Shown: positions 1 through 8,133 of the stretch, one piece after another
Layout: every line of letters starts with the position of its first letter
How positions within the stretch are numbered: position 1 is the stretch's first letter
Origin: Sphingobium xenophagum NBRC 107872
Lineage (GTDB): Bacteria > Pseudomonadota > Alphaproteobacteria > Sphingomonadales > Sphingomonadaceae
Reading direction: 5' to 3'
NCBI RefSeq assembly: GCF_000367345.1
Contig: NZ_BARE01000045.1
Span: forward strand, 1 to 36,137
DNA length: 36,137 nt
Translations under genes and position numbers: made by a program
Notes under the pieces: model-generated
The model's input: the letters and a program-made list of their open reading frames with translations, nothing else
What the model was told of the DNA's origin: nothing
Database searches by the model: none

Positions 1-36
1 GCCGAAAAGCTCAAGAACGAAGCCTGCGTCCTTTAA
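1..36 (+). CDS. etfB: Electron transfer flavoprotein beta subunit, 3' end only
   Basis: The first 36 bases read in frame 1 as AEKLKNEACVL followed by TAA. The ELxxKLKNEA-type ending is typical of ETF beta subunits, and the next gene is etfA, the usual partner, 20 bases downstream. Only the last 11 residues are visible, so the call depends on that context. The product would pair with EtfA to carry electrons from flavoprotein dehydrogenases to ETF:quinone oxidoreductase. Confidence 0.75.
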   Translation, partial: AEKLKNEACVL

Positions 37-56
37 TCCGGGTTGGAGCAACCTCC

Positions 57-989
57 ATGACCATTCTTCTTTTCGCCGAACATGACAATATCAGCCTGTC
101 CGAACAGACGGCACGCGCGCTGACGGCGGCGGCCCTGATCGGCGGGGACATCGACATAGTGGTGGCCGGGAAGGGAGCCCAGGCGGTCGCGCAACAGGCA
201 GCTCGTCTTGATGGCGTGCGCCGGGTGCTGCTCGCGGAATGCGACGCTCTGGAACATCGGCTGGCAGAACCCACCGCCGCGCTGCTCGTATCGCTGGGCG
301 CGGAATATGACGTCGTGATCGCTCCGGCGACCACCACGGGCAAGAATGTCCTGCCGCGCGTCGCGGCGCTTCTGGACGTGATGCAAGTCTCCGAAATCGT
401 GGAAGTCGTTGCTGCCGACACGTTCAAGCGACCGATCTACGCCGGTAACGCGATCCAGACCGTGCAGGCGACCGATGCCAGGACGGTCATCACCGTCCGC
501 ACCGCCAGCTTCCCGCCGACAGGAACGCAGGACGCCCCCGCGCCGATCGAGATTGTTGAGAGCGTCGGGAACGCGGGCCTTTCGCGGTTCGTCGAAAACC
601 GGTTTGCGCGCAGCGAACGGCCCGAACTGGGGTCGGCGCGGATCGTCGTTTCCGGCGGACGTGCGCTGGGTTCCGAGGAGAAATTTGCTGAAATCATCCT
701 GCCCCTGGCCGACAGGCTGGGTGCCGCGGTCGGCGCATCGCGTGCCGCCGTCGACGCAGGCTATGCGTCCAATGACTGGCAGGTGGGGCAGACCGGCAAG
801 ATCGTCGCGCCCGACCTCTATATCGCCTGCGGCATTTCCGGCGCGATCCAGCATCTGGCGGGCATGAAGGACGCCAAGGTGATCGTCGCGATCAACAAGG
901 ATGAAGAAGCGCCGATTTTTCAGGTCGCCGACTATGGCATCGTCGGCGACATTTTCGACCTCGTTCCCCAGTTCGAGCGCCAGCTGTGA
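57..989 (+). CDS. etfA: Electron transfer flavoprotein alpha subunit
   Basis: A 310-residue protein, the normal length for ETF alpha. The N-terminal half is the Rossmann-like ETF domain (residues 1-180). The C-terminal FAD-binding domain carries [12 protein letters not shown], then [11 protein letters not shown], the QVGQTGK motif, the CGISGAIQH segment and [10 protein letters not shown], all hallmarks of the family. The start is set by a GGAG box at 45-48, 8 bases before the ATG. It follows etfB and opens a run of co-directional genes, so ETF is probably the electron acceptor of the dimethylglycine dehydrogenase-like enzyme encoded at 2873. Identity is secure; the dedicated partner is inferred from gene order. 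Confidence 0.95.
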   Translation: MTILLFAEHDNISLSEQTARALTAAALIGGDIDIVVAGKGAQAVAQQAARLDGVRRVLLAECDALEHRLAEPTAALLVSLGAEYDVVIAPATTTGKNVLPRVAALLDVMQVSEIVEVVAADTFKRPIYAGNAIQTVQATDARTVITVRTASFPPTGTQDAPAPIEIVESVGNAGLSRFVENRFARSERPELGSARIVVSGGRALGSEEKFAEIILPLADRLGAAVGASRAAVDAGYASNDWQVGQTGKIVAPDLYIACGISGAIQHLAGMKDAKVIVAINKDEEAPIFQVADYGIVGDIFDLVPQFERQL

Positions 990-1023
990 TGCGGCCCCAC
1001 ACCCTTTCCGAAAAGGAATAATC

Positions 1024-1881
1024 ATGAGTGAAAAAGCCTATATCATTCAGCTGAGCTGCGACGACCAGCCTGGCATCGTTGCCAATGTCACCACCATTAT
1101 CGCTTCGCTGGGCGCGAACATCTTGGAATCCAATCAGTTCTGGGACCGGCAGGCAGATCATTTCTTTCTGCGCATCGCCATCACCGTGCCGGCGGAAGTG
1201 ACACGCGAAGCCGTTGCACGCGCGCTGGAGCCTTCGATCGACCGTTTCAAGCTCGACCTTAAGGTAACGGACGTCGATCAGCGCCCCAAGATCATCATCA
1301 TGGTATCCAAATTCGACCATGCGATGCATCACCTGCTTTATCAGATAAAGGTAAACTGGCTCAATGCTGAGGTCGTTGCGATCGTGTCCAATCACGAAGC
1401 ATCGCGGGCGGCAGCGGAAATCGAAGGCATAGCCTATTGTCATTGGCCGGTGACCAAGGAGAACAAGGCGGAGCAGGAAGAGAAGCTGCTTAACCTGGTG
1501 TCCGAAACCGGCGCTGAACTGGTGGTGCTGGCCCGCTACATGCAGGTTCTGTCCAACGAACTGTCCAGCAAGCTGTTCGGCAAGATTATCAACATCCACC
1601 ACAGCTTCCTGCCCAGCTTCAAGGGCGCCAAGCCCTATCATCAGGCGCATGAGCGCGGCGTCAAGCTGATCGGTGCGACGGCGCATTATGTGACGCCGGA
1701 CCTGGATGAAGGGCCGATCATCGAACAGGAAACCCAGCGCGTCAGCCACAGCCTGACCAGCGAGGATTTCGTCGCCACGGGTCGCGACATCGAATCGCGG
1801 GTACTGGCGCGGGCGGTCAAATATCATCTCGAAGGGCGCGTGATGCTCAACAGCCACCGAACGGTGGTCTTCACCCCCTGA
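1024..1881 (+). CDS. purU: Formyltetrahydrofolate deformylase
   Basis: PurU hydrolyses 10-formyl-THF to formate and THF in the cytoplasm. The 285-residue product has an N-terminal ACT domain (about residues 6-85, starting AYIIQLSCDDQPG) and a C-terminal formyltransferase-type domain. The catalytic set is visible: N190 and H192 in IINIHHSFLPSF, and D228 in TPDLDEGPI. The ATG at 1024 is chosen because of AAGGA at 1013-1017 and because the ACT domain begins right after it; an in-frame upstream extension overlaps etfA and encodes nothing like the family. It sits 34 bases after etfA and 50 before folD. Beside folD and a THF-dependent demethylase it most likely disposes of C1 units and recycles THF, not only feeding purine synthesis. 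Confidence 0.95.
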   Translation: MSEKAYIIQLSCDDQPGIVANVTTIIASLGANILESNQFWDRQADHFFLRIAITVPAEVTREAVARALEPSIDRFKLDLKVTDVDQRPKIIIMVSKFDHAMHHLLYQIKVNWLNAEVVAIVSNHEASRAAAEIEGIAYCHWPVTKENKAEQEEKLLNLVSETGAELVVLARYMQVLSNELSSKLFGKIINIHHSFLPSFKGAKPYHQAHERGVKLIGATAHYVTPDLDEGPIIEQETQRVSHSLTSEDFVATGRDIESRVLARAVKYHLEGRVMLNSHRTVVFTP

Positions 1882-1931
1882 AGATGCTCGCCGGGCCGAG
1901 CAAGAGCGTTGATCAGCAGGGAACATAATCG

Positions 1932-2810
1932 ATGACGAAGATCATTGACGGAAAGGCATTCGCGGAAGGATTGGGCGCGAAGATTTCCCAATCCATCCCG
2001 CATTTTGCGGAACAGACGGGTCGGCGTCCGGGTCTGGCCGTCGTTCTGGTTGGCACCGACCCCGCCAGCGAAATCTATGTCCGCAGCAAGGGCCGGATGG
2101 CTCGCAAACTGGGCATGGAAAGCTTTGAGCATATACTCGACGAAGGCGTGTCGCAGGAAGAATTGCTGGCGCTGGTTGGACGGCTCAACGCCGATGACAG
2201 CGTCGACGGCATTCTGATCCAGCTTCCCCTGCCCGGCCATCTCGATTCGCTTGAACTGGTGTCGGCGATCGACCCGGCCAAGGATGTCGACGGCCTGCAT
2301 CCGGTCAGCGCGGGCCTGCTCGCTTCCGGCCTGCCCGGCCTTGTGTCCTGCACCCCGCTGGGATGCCTGATGCTGCTGGAATCCGTGCTCGGTTCGCTTT
2401 CCGGTCTCGACGCCATCGTCGTGGGCCGTTCCATTCTGGTGGGGAAGCCGATGGCGCAGTTGCTGCTCGCACGCAATTGCACCGTGACGATTGCCCATTC
2501 CCGCACCGCCAACCTCGCAGCCAAGGTCGCGCAGGCCGACATCGTCGTCGCCGCCGTGGGACAGGCGGACATGATCAAGGGCGACTGGATCAAGCCGGGC
2601 GCGACAGTCATCGACGTCGGCACCAGTCGCGTCATTCGCGACGGGCAGCAGAAACTGGTCGGCGATGTCGAATTCGCCAGTGCCGCCAAGACGGCGGGCG
2701 CCATTACACCAGTGCCTGGCGGGGTCGGCCCGATGACCATCATGACCCTGATGCACAATACGCTTCTGGCCGCCTATCGGCGCAACAGCCTGGCGGACCC
2801 GGCGCTATGA
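1932..2810 (+). CDS. folD: Bifunctional methylene-THF dehydrogenase / methenyl-THF cyclohydrolase
   Basis: FolD oxidises 5,10-methylene-THF with NADP+ and hydrolyses methenyl-THF to 10-formyl-THF. The 292-residue length is normal. Conserved elements are Y49 and K53 (catalytic lysine) in YVRSKGRM, Q97 in [14 protein letters not shown] with D120, SCTPLG, the nucleotide-binding [11 protein letters not shown] loop and the C-terminal [12 protein letters not shown]. The GRSILVGKP loop differs from the GASNIVGRP seen in E. coli, which suggests a distinct FolD clade. Placed between purU and the GcvT-fused flavoprotein, it supplies the middle step of methyl-group oxidation to formate. It may be a pathway-specific second copy; a housekeeping folD could lie elsewhere. 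Confidence 0.95.
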   Translation: MTKIIDGKAFAEGLGAKISQSIPHFAEQTGRRPGLAVVLVGTDPASEIYVRSKGRMARKLGMESFEHILDEGVSQEELLALVGRLNADDSVDGILIQLPLPGHLDSLELVSAIDPAKDVDGLHPVSAGLLASGLPGLVSCTPLGCLMLLESVLGSLSGLDAIVVGRSILVGKPMAQLLLARNCTVTIAHSRTANLAAKVAQADIVVAAVGQADMIKGDWIKPGATVIDVGTSRVIRDGQQKLVGDVEFASAAKTAGAITPVPGGVGPMTIMTLMHNTLLAAYRRNSLADPAL

Positions 2811-2872
2811 CCGGCGCCGATTATTCGCGTCCATCCATCATTGCCCCCCATCCCTGACGAAGAGGAATGAAA

Positions 2873-5434
2873 ATGTCTGCATTTCCTGAGAAGGCCCGTA
2901 TCCTCATCGTCGGTATCGGCGGTATCGTGGGCGCATCGGTGGCCCATCATCTGGTCGAACGCGGCTGGGATGACATTGTCGGCATCGACAAGTCCGGCAT
3001 CCCCACCGACATCGGTTCGACGGCGCACGCTTCGGACTTCTGCTACGCCACCAGCCATGATTATCTGACGACCTGGACCACCCTCTATTCGGTCGATTTC
3101 TTTGAAAAAATTGGTCATTACGCCCGCATCGGCGGGATCGAGGTCGCGCGCGTAGGCGACCAGCAGCGCATGGACGAAATCAAGCGCAAGGTGGCTTCAG
3201 GCAAGGCCTTTGGCACCCGCGCGCGGCTGATCAGCCCAGCCGAGATCAAGGAAAAATTCCCCCTTATCGAGGAGGATCTGATCCAGGGCGGCCTGTGGGA
3301 TCCTGATGCGGGCCTCGTCATCCCCCGTTCGCAGACGGTCGCGGGCAAGCTGGTCGATCAGGCGGTGGACGCAGGCAAGCTCAACATCTTTGCCAATACA
3401 TCGGCTCTCTCGCTGATCGTCGAGGATGGACGCATCAGGGGCGTCAAGACCACGCGAGGCGAAATCCGCGCCGATCATGTCGTCGTCTGCACCGGCCTTT
3501 GGGGTCGCCTGGTCGCGGAAATGGCGGGCGAGGATCTGCCGGTCTATCCGGTCGACCATCCTTTGACTTTTTTCGGCCCGTACAAGGAATTCGAAGGCAC
3601 CGGCAAGGACATCGGCTGGCCCCTGCTGCGCGATCAGGGCAATTCAGCCTATATGCGCGACACCGGCGATCCCAGGACGGCCGAGGGCGGCCAGATCGAA
3701 TGGGGCTATTATGAGGAAAAGGCGCCGCGCCTCGTCCATCCGCGCGACCTGCTCGAAAAGGAGTTCGCCCGCCTGTCGCCTTCACAGCGCGATCTGGAGA
3801 TGGAGGAAGTGCTGGAACCGCTGGAACGGGCGATCGAACTGACGCCTATCCTTGGCGAGTTGGGCTATAATGAGAGCCACAGCTTCAACGGCCTGCTCCA
3901 GACCACCACGGACGGCGGCCCATCGATCGGCGAAAGCCAGAAAATCCGTGGCCTGTGGTATGCGGTCGGTATCTGGGTCAAGGATGGGCCGGGCATGGGC
4001 AAGCTCGTGGCCGACTGGATCACCGACGGTCGCACCGCCATCGACCATGCCAGCATCGATTATTCCCGCTTCAACCCCTATCAACTGGAAGAATCCTTCA
4101 TCCGGGCGCGCTGCCTGGAAACGGCGGCCAAAATCTACAACCCGCCCGTCCACCCGCGCGAGCCGTTCGAAGGTGGCCGCAACATCCGCCGTTCGCCCTT
4201 CTACGAACGCGAGAAGGAACTGGGCGGCTATTTCATGGAACTGGGCGGCTGGGAACGCGCGCACGGCTATGCCGCCAACGAACATCTGCTCGACAAATAT
4301 GGCGATCGCATTCCCGAACGTGAAAATGAATGGGACAATCGCCATTTCTGGCGGGTTTCCAATGCCGAGCATCTGGAACTCAGCGAAAATTGCGGCATCA
4401 TCAACCTGTCGCATTTCCATATCACGGACATTGAAGGGCCGGACCATGTCGCGCTGCTGGAATGGCTTTGCGCGGCGAAGATCGGCGGCGACAATAATAT
4501 TGGCAAGGGCATCTACACCCACTTCCTGGACGACGAAGGCAATGTGCGCGCCGACTTTACCGTGATCCGCATGGCGGACCGCGGCCGCCTGATCAACGGC
4601 GCGGATGCCGGGCCGCGCGACATCAATTATATGCGCCGGGTCGCGCAGGATAAGGGTTTTGATGTCACGATCACCGATGTGACGGAAAAATATATCACCA
4701 TCGGCATCTGGGGCCCCAATGCCCGCGAAAATCTGCAGAAGGTGGTCGCTGATCCCGATGGCCTGTTGGCGGAAAATTTCCCGTTCGCCTCCATCAAGCC
4801 GATCAGCATCGCGGGCAAGGATGTCGCCGCCTTCCGCATTTCCTATGTCGGGGAACAAGGCTGGGAACTCCACATGGCCTATGAGGATGGCCTGGCGGTG
4901 TGGGATGCACTGCGGTCGACCGGAGTCATTGCCGTGGGTGTCGAAACCTATGCCAATTCGCGCCGCCTGGAAAAGAGTCTGCGCCTACAGAATGCGGACC
5001 TGCTGACCCATTACAATCTGCTGGAGGCAGACCTGAATCGCCCCAAATGCAAGGAAGCCGACTTCCGGGGCAAAGCGAAGCATCTGGAACATCGCGCACG
5101 CGCACGTCAACCCGCGAAGCTCTGCACGCTCATCATGACCGACAATATCGATGACAAGGGCGTGGCACGCTATCCGGTCGGGATATTGCCGGTACTTGAT
5201 CCGCAGACAGGCGAGACCCTGATCGACGAACTGGGCCGCCGTTCCTACACGACGTCGATCGCCTACGGCCCGACGATCGGCAAGAATATCGCATTGGCCT
5301 ATCTGCCATGGTCTTACTGTCAGGAAGGTCGCCAGCTTCAGGTCGAATATTTCGGCGAAATCTATCCGGTGGAGGTCGCTTCCATCGGGTACAAGCCGCT
5401 CTACGATCCGGAGAATAAGAAGCCGAAAAGCTGA
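2873..5434 (+). CDS. Dimethylglycine/sarcosine dehydrogenase-like FAD protein with GcvT domains
   Basis: The 853-residue protein has the layout of mitochondrial DMGDH/SARDH: an N-terminal FAD-dependent DAO domain (about 10-375), a linker of the FAO_M type, then GcvT/aminomethyltransferase folate-binding domains (about 430-840). H52 in GSTAHAS aligns with the histidine that binds FAD covalently in DMGDH. Expected chemistry is oxidative N-demethylation with transfer of the methyl carbon to THF and of electrons to ETF. Of two in-frame ATGs (2867, 2873) the second is chosen because GAGGA at 2862-2866 needs spacing. The Rossmann loop reads VGIGGIVGAS, with Ile where the first Gly of GxGxxG is usual. 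Neighbouring etfA, folD, purU and gbcA fit dimethylglycine as substrate, but another N-methyl compound is possible. Confidence 0.85.
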   Translation: MSAFPEKARILIVGIGGIVGASVAHHLVERGWDDIVGIDKSGIPTDIGSTAHASDFCYATSHDYLTTWTTLYSVDFFEKIGHYARIGGIEVARVGDQQRMDEIKRKVASGKAFGTRARLISPAEIKEKFPLIEEDLIQGGLWDPDAGLVIPRSQTVAGKLVDQAVDAGKLNIFANTSALSLIVEDGRIRGVKTTRGEIRADHVVVCTGLWGRLVAEMAGEDLPVYPVDHPLTFFGPYKEFEGTGKDIGWPLLRDQGNSAYMRDTGDPRTAEGGQIEWGYYEEKAPRLVHPRDLLEKEFARLSPSQRDLEMEEVLEPLERAIELTPILGELGYNESHSFNGLLQTTTDGGPSIGESQKIRGLWYAVGIWVKDGPGMGKLVADWITDGRTAIDHASIDYSRFNPYQLEESFIRARCLETAAKIYNPPVHPREPFEGGRNIRRSPFYEREKELGGYFMELGGWERAHGYAANEHLLDKYGDRIPERENEWDNRHFWRVSNAEHLELSENCGIINLSHFHITDIEGPDHVALLEWLCAAKIGGDNNIGKGIYTHFLDDEGNVRADFTVIRMADRGRLINGADAGPRDINYMRRVAQDKGFDVTITDVTEKYITIGIWGPNARENLQKVVADPDGLLAENFPFASIKPISIAGKDVAAFRISYVGEQGWELHMAYEDGLAVWDALRSTGVIAVGVETYANSRRLEKSLRLQNADLLTHYNLLEADLNRPKCKEADFRGKAKHLEHRARARQPAKLCTLIMTDNIDDKGVARYPVGILPVLDPQTGETLIDELGRRSYTTSIAYGPTIGKNIALAYLPWSYCQEGRQLQVEYFGEIYPVEVASIGYKPLYDPENKKPKS

Positions 5435-5530
5435 CGCGGTCGGTTCGACACTGCATGGCGCGGCACGACGTTGCCAAAGGCCGCGCCAGCCATTTCTCCG
5501 CTCCATTGGCGCAGGGTTTCGAAGGACGAC

Positions 5531-5959
5531 ATGATGCTAGAGTTGACCCAATGTCTGAAGGCGAATGATCCGCCCCGGCTTCGAGCATCTGAAACCCTGT
5601 ACGTCATACGTCTGAAGAACTGCGCCTTTTACGCCAATCATGGCGTGTTCGACGAGGAAAAGGCGCTGGGACAAAGATTCCATGTCGATGTGGAGTTGCA
5701 CGTCAACGCGCTCCAGAGCCTGGAAAATGACGATATTCGCGGCACGATAGATTATGGGGCCGTGTTCGCCGCTATCGAACAGATCGTCTCAGGCCAGCGC
5801 CGCTTCCTGATCGAGGCGCTGGCGCTCGACATGGCCAAGGCGCTGTGCCACCGCTTCACGCAGGTCGAGGCGGCGCAGGTGACGATCAGGAAACCCAATG
5901 CGCCCATCCGTGGCGTCCTCGATTATGTGGAGGTCGAAGTGCGTTGGCCGTTCGCATGA
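5531..5959 (+). CDS. folB: Dihydroneopterin aldolase
   Basis: FolB cleaves 7,8-dihydroneopterin to 6-hydroxymethyl-dihydropterin in folate synthesis. The protein (about 142 residues) shows the family signature: NHGVFDEEKALGQRF with E43, TIDYGAVFAAIE, FLIEALA with E95 and TIRKP with K121, matching the pterin-binding glutamates and catalytic lysine of E. coli FolB. Two consecutive ATGs at 5531 and 5534 follow AAGGA at 5522-5526; 5534 gives the better spacing and is equally possible. About 20 residues precede the usual family start. It lies 96 bases after the GcvT-fusion gene, so folate supply seems tied to the THF-dependent demethylation genes. Confidence 0.9.
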   Translation: MMLELTQCLKANDPPRLRASETLYVIRLKNCAFYANHGVFDEEKALGQRFHVDVELHVNALQSLENDDIRGTIDYGAVFAAIEQIVSGQRRFLIEALALDMAKALCHRFTQVEAAQVTIRKPNAPIRGVLDYVEVEVRWPFA

Positions 5960-6220
5960 CAGGATGGGCTATTTGCGCTTCGATACCGGCCGCTGGCCAT
6001 GTCGCGGATCGGTAGAAAAATGTCGCATCCGTCCTATGGAATGGACGATGTGGCGCGATAGCCTGAATCTGTCAGGGGGATCAGTACAGGCCGGGATAAA
6101 CGGCCGTTCCGATCGGGGTTGAGCACCATCAACCCAGAGAATGTAAGCAACATTGCCGTACTGTGTGAGAAAATGTCATCACCAATCGGCAGGATCTGAA
6201 ATAGTGGGGAAGGAAGCGAT
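5960..6220 (+). promoter_or_regulatory. folB-gbcA intergenic region with two small inverted repeats
   Basis: A 261-base stretch with no convincing gene. It holds an inverted repeat GGCCG/CGGCC at 6089-6105 and a better one, GGGTTGA/TCAACCC with a 6-base loop, at 6116-6135. Neither has a T tract, so they look more like operator sites or a leader hairpin than terminators. The length suggests that the Rieske gene has its own promoter; no clear -35/-10 pair was identified. An AGGAAG ribosome site lies at 6211-6216. Confidence 0.35.
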
Positions 6221-7468
6221 ATGACCGCGCGTGACGAGATGCTCAGCCTTATCCAGGGCCGCAAGCCCCAATACTCGCTTCCCCAGCCCTTCTATGTCGA
6301 TCAGCAGTTTTTCGACCTGGACATGGAGCTCATCTGGTATCGTGACTGGTTGTTTGCGGGGCATGATTGTGAACTTCCCAAAACGGGCAGCTATTTCACA
6401 CTCCAGGTCGGCGCCTATCCGATCGTCGTCCTGCGCGACAAGGATGGCGGGATTCGCGCGTTCCATAACAGTTGCCGCCATCGCGGTAGCCGGGTCTGCA
6501 ACCAGCCAAAGGGGACGGCGCCAAAGCTGGTTTGCCCCTATCATCAGTGGACCTACAATCTGGACGGCAAACTGGCCTTCGCCCGCCAGATGGGCGATGA
6601 TTTTGACCCTTCAGACCATGCATTGAAGCCCGTCGCCTGCGAAAGCGTCGCCGGTTATATCTTTATCTGCCTGGCGGCAGAGCCGGCCGACTTCAAGCCC
6701 TTCCGCGATCTCATGTCACCCTATTTCACCCCGCACAATTTGTCGGAAGCAAAGGTTGCCCATGAATCGACGATCATCGAGAAAGGCAATTGGAAGCTGG
6801 TCTGGGAAAATAATCGCGAATGCTATCATTGCGCTGGCAGCCATCCAGAATTGTGCAAGACCTATTCGGAATCGCCCAATGTGACTGGCGTCAGCGGGGG
6901 CGGCGAAGATCCGGAAATGGCGGGACATTGGGCGCGGTGCGAAGCCGCAGGCCTGCCCGCGCAGTTCCAGATCCATGACAGTGGCCAGTTCCGCGCGATC
7001 CGCGCTCCACTGCTGCGCGATGCGGAAAGCTACACCATGTCGGGCAAGCGGGCGGTACGACGCCCCCTGTCCGATGCCGTGACGGCGGAAAAAATCGGTG
7101 CGCTGATGCTGTTCAACTATCCGTCGACCTGGAATCATGTGTTGATCGACCATGCGGTCACGTTCCGCGTCATTCCGATCGGGCCCAATGAAACCGCGGT
7201 CACGACCAAATGGCTGGTGCACAAGGACGCGGTGGAAGGCGTGGACTATGATCTGGACGAACTGACCCATGTCTGGAAGCAAACCAACGATCAGGACCGC
7301 CGCATCGTAGAGGAAAATGCCTTCGGCATCCGTTCGCCCGCCTATGAGCCTGGCCCCTATTCGGCCCTGCATGAAGGCGGCGTGGTACAGTTTGTCGACT
7401 GGTATGCCAGCTTCATCGAACCGCGCCTGAAGGGTTCTGCGCCGAACCACCTCAAGCAAGTCGCATAA
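6221..7468 (+). CDS. gbcA: GbcA-like Rieske non-heme iron oxygenase (glycine betaine demethylase alpha subunit)
   Basis: A 415-residue Rieske oxygenase. The [2Fe-2S] ligands are C85-x-H87 and C105-x2-H108 (CRHRGSR, CPYHQW). The mononuclear iron site is E200-x2-H203-x4-H208 in NNRECYHCAGSHPEL, with a candidate aspartate in TNDQDRR. Segments YSLPQPFY, NNRECYHC and TTKWLVHKDAVEGVDYD are the ones remembered from Pseudomonas GbcA, which oxidises glycine betaine to dimethylglycine and formaldehyde. No gbcB-type reductase gene is visible, so the electron donor must lie elsewhere. It stands 261 bases downstream of folB, on the same strand as the demethylation genes, giving the first step of the inferred route. 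Related enzymes act on stachydrine or carnitine, so the substrate is not certain. Confidence 0.85.
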   Translation: MTARDEMLSLIQGRKPQYSLPQPFYVDQQFFDLDMELIWYRDWLFAGHDCELPKTGSYFTLQVGAYPIVVLRDKDGGIRAFHNSCRHRGSRVCNQPKGTAPKLVCPYHQWTYNLDGKLAFARQMGDDFDPSDHALKPVACESVAGYIFICLAAEPADFKPFRDLMSPYFTPHNLSEAKVAHESTIIEKGNWKLVWENNRECYHCAGSHPELCKTYSESPNVTGVSGGGEDPEMAGHWARCEAAGLPAQFQIHDSGQFRAIRAPLLRDAESYTMSGKRAVRRPLSDAVTAEKIGALMLFNYPSTWNHVLIDHAVTFRVIPIGPNETAVTTKWLVHKDAVEGVDYDLDELTHVWKQTNDQDRRIVEENAFGIRSPAYEPGPYSALHEGGVVQFVDWYASFIEPRLKGSAPNHLKQVA

Positions 7469-7907
7469 CCGGCGCGGGCCGGACGCTTTCAGCCCGCCGA
7501 GGGAAGAACTGCGCATGGCGTCGGTTTCGCCATGAAGCCTTTGCGGTGGGAAGGTTCCCGTAACGCTCGTAGCGGCGGTCTCCCTGAAGCATCCCCCGTC
7601 GTTGTGGCAGGTGTGCCGCGACGGCGGGTTTTGCCCCATCGGGTATAGGGAATGCGCGGCCAGCCGAGAAACGCTGTCGCGCGTTCTTACCCATAATCGC
7701 CCTGCGCTCTTCGAAAGCGCCCGAGCGTCAAATTGACCGATAAGCGTCTTTGCGCGCCAGATACCGATGCCGGAGCTGCGTCAATCCCGGTCGCCGAAAA
7801 ACAGACGGGCAACATGCCGCGCCTGGCTATTCAGACAGGTTAACCAGTAGAGATAGAGGAACACTCAGCGCAGTCGCTCCAGAAATCACTGATTATTCGA
7901 TGATTTC
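7469..7907. other. Gene-free stretch between gbcA and the attachment site
   Basis: About 440 bases in which no reading frame looks real. It contains a small GC stem (CCGGC/GCCGG, 7469-7482) right after the gbcA stop, the larger hairpin listed at 7596-7624, and the left half of the att-site inverted repeat from 7875. The rest is ordinary GC-rich sequence in which nothing was recognised. Confidence 0.5.
7596..7624 (+). terminator. Candidate terminator hairpin downstream of gbcA
   Basis: Outer arms CCGTCG (7596-7601) and CGACGG (7619-7624) enclose inner arms GGCA (7606-7609) and TGCC (7614-7617). The stem is followed by CGGGTTTT. It lies about 130 bases past the gbcA stop, which is far for a terminator, so the call is tentative. 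Confidence 0.35.
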
Positions 7908-7914
7908 TGGAGCG
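7875..7914. repeat. Perfect 14-bp inverted repeat across the att-site edge
   Basis: CGCTCCAGAAATCA (7875-7888) is repeated exactly in inverted form at 7901-7914, with a 12-base loop. The right arm runs into the tRNA-Gly 3' end (TGGAGCG) at 7908. The symmetry around the recombination boundary fits integrase core binding or a hairpin behind the original tRNA gene. No T tract follows on either strand. Confidence 0.7.
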
Positions 7915-7952
7915 GGCGAAGGGATTCGAACCCTCGACCCCAACCTTGGCAA
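7908..7952 (-). other. Left attachment site: 3' part of tRNA-Gly(GCC)
   Basis: Read on the - strand, these 45 bases give the anticodon loop TTGCCAA (anticodon GCC), the 3' strand of the anticodon stem, a variable region, a T arm with GGGTTCGAATCCC, the acceptor strand CGCCCGC, discriminator T and CCA. The 5' half of the tRNA does not follow (the next bases are AATATTTCGG), so this is not a working tRNA gene but the truncated copy left by insertion into a tRNA 3' end. An integrase gene starts about 180 bases to the right. The intact tRNA-Gly is expected at the other end of the element, outside the window. Confidence 0.85.
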
Positions 7953-7964
7953 AATATTTCGGCC

Positions 7965-7985
7965 ACTTTTCCCAAACTTTCCCAA
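7965..7985 (+). repeat. Tandem ACTTT(T)CCCAA repeat next to att
   Basis: ACTTTTCCCAA (7965-7975) is followed directly by ACTTTCCCAA (7976-7985). Two adjacent short direct repeats on the element side of the att core are what arm-type integrase or excisionase sites look like; this role is inferred. Confidence 0.5.
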
Positions 7986-8071
7986 GTACGATTATCTACT
8001 CTAAATCATATGGTTATGATGTTCCTCTTTACGATTGTCTCCGCCCATAATACCCTTGAAACGCTTAAATC

Positions 8072-8118
8072 TGGAGACAAAATGGAGACAAAGCACCCCT
8101 CTGAAATCTTTGTCTCCA
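8072..8118. repeat. TGGAGACAAA repeats in the integrase leader
   Basis: TGGAGACAAA occurs at 8072-8081 and 8083-8092, and its inverse CTTTGTCTCCA at 8108-8118. The second copy and the inverse form an 11-bp inverted repeat with a 14-base loop (8083-8093/8108-8118). A shorter TGTCTCC lies at 8036-8042. The cluster ends 15 bases before the integrase start and overlaps its leader, so it may control integrase expression or bind integrase. Confidence 0.55.
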
Positions 8119-8133
8119 AATGGAGGGTCAAAC

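Noticed and set aside
901..1023. N-terminal extension of PurU
   Set aside because: Overlaps the end of etfA, lacks similarity, and a good ribosome site precedes the ATG at 1024.
33..1025. Long open frame on the - strand opposite etfA
   Set aside because: Composition is Arg/Asp/Gly-rich with no family features; the + strand gene is a textbook EtfA.
1824..2756. Long open frame on the - strand opposite folD
   Set aside because: Mirror of a well-conserved FolD gene in high-GC DNA; no recognisable protein.
7908..7952. Complete tRNA-Gly gene
   Set aside because: The D arm and 5' acceptor strand are missing after the anticodon loop, so it is only the 3' fragment.
7750..8004. 84-codon frame containing GEGIRTLDPN
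   Set aside because: That peptide is the antisense translation of a tRNA 3' end, a known false gene; the stretch is the att site.
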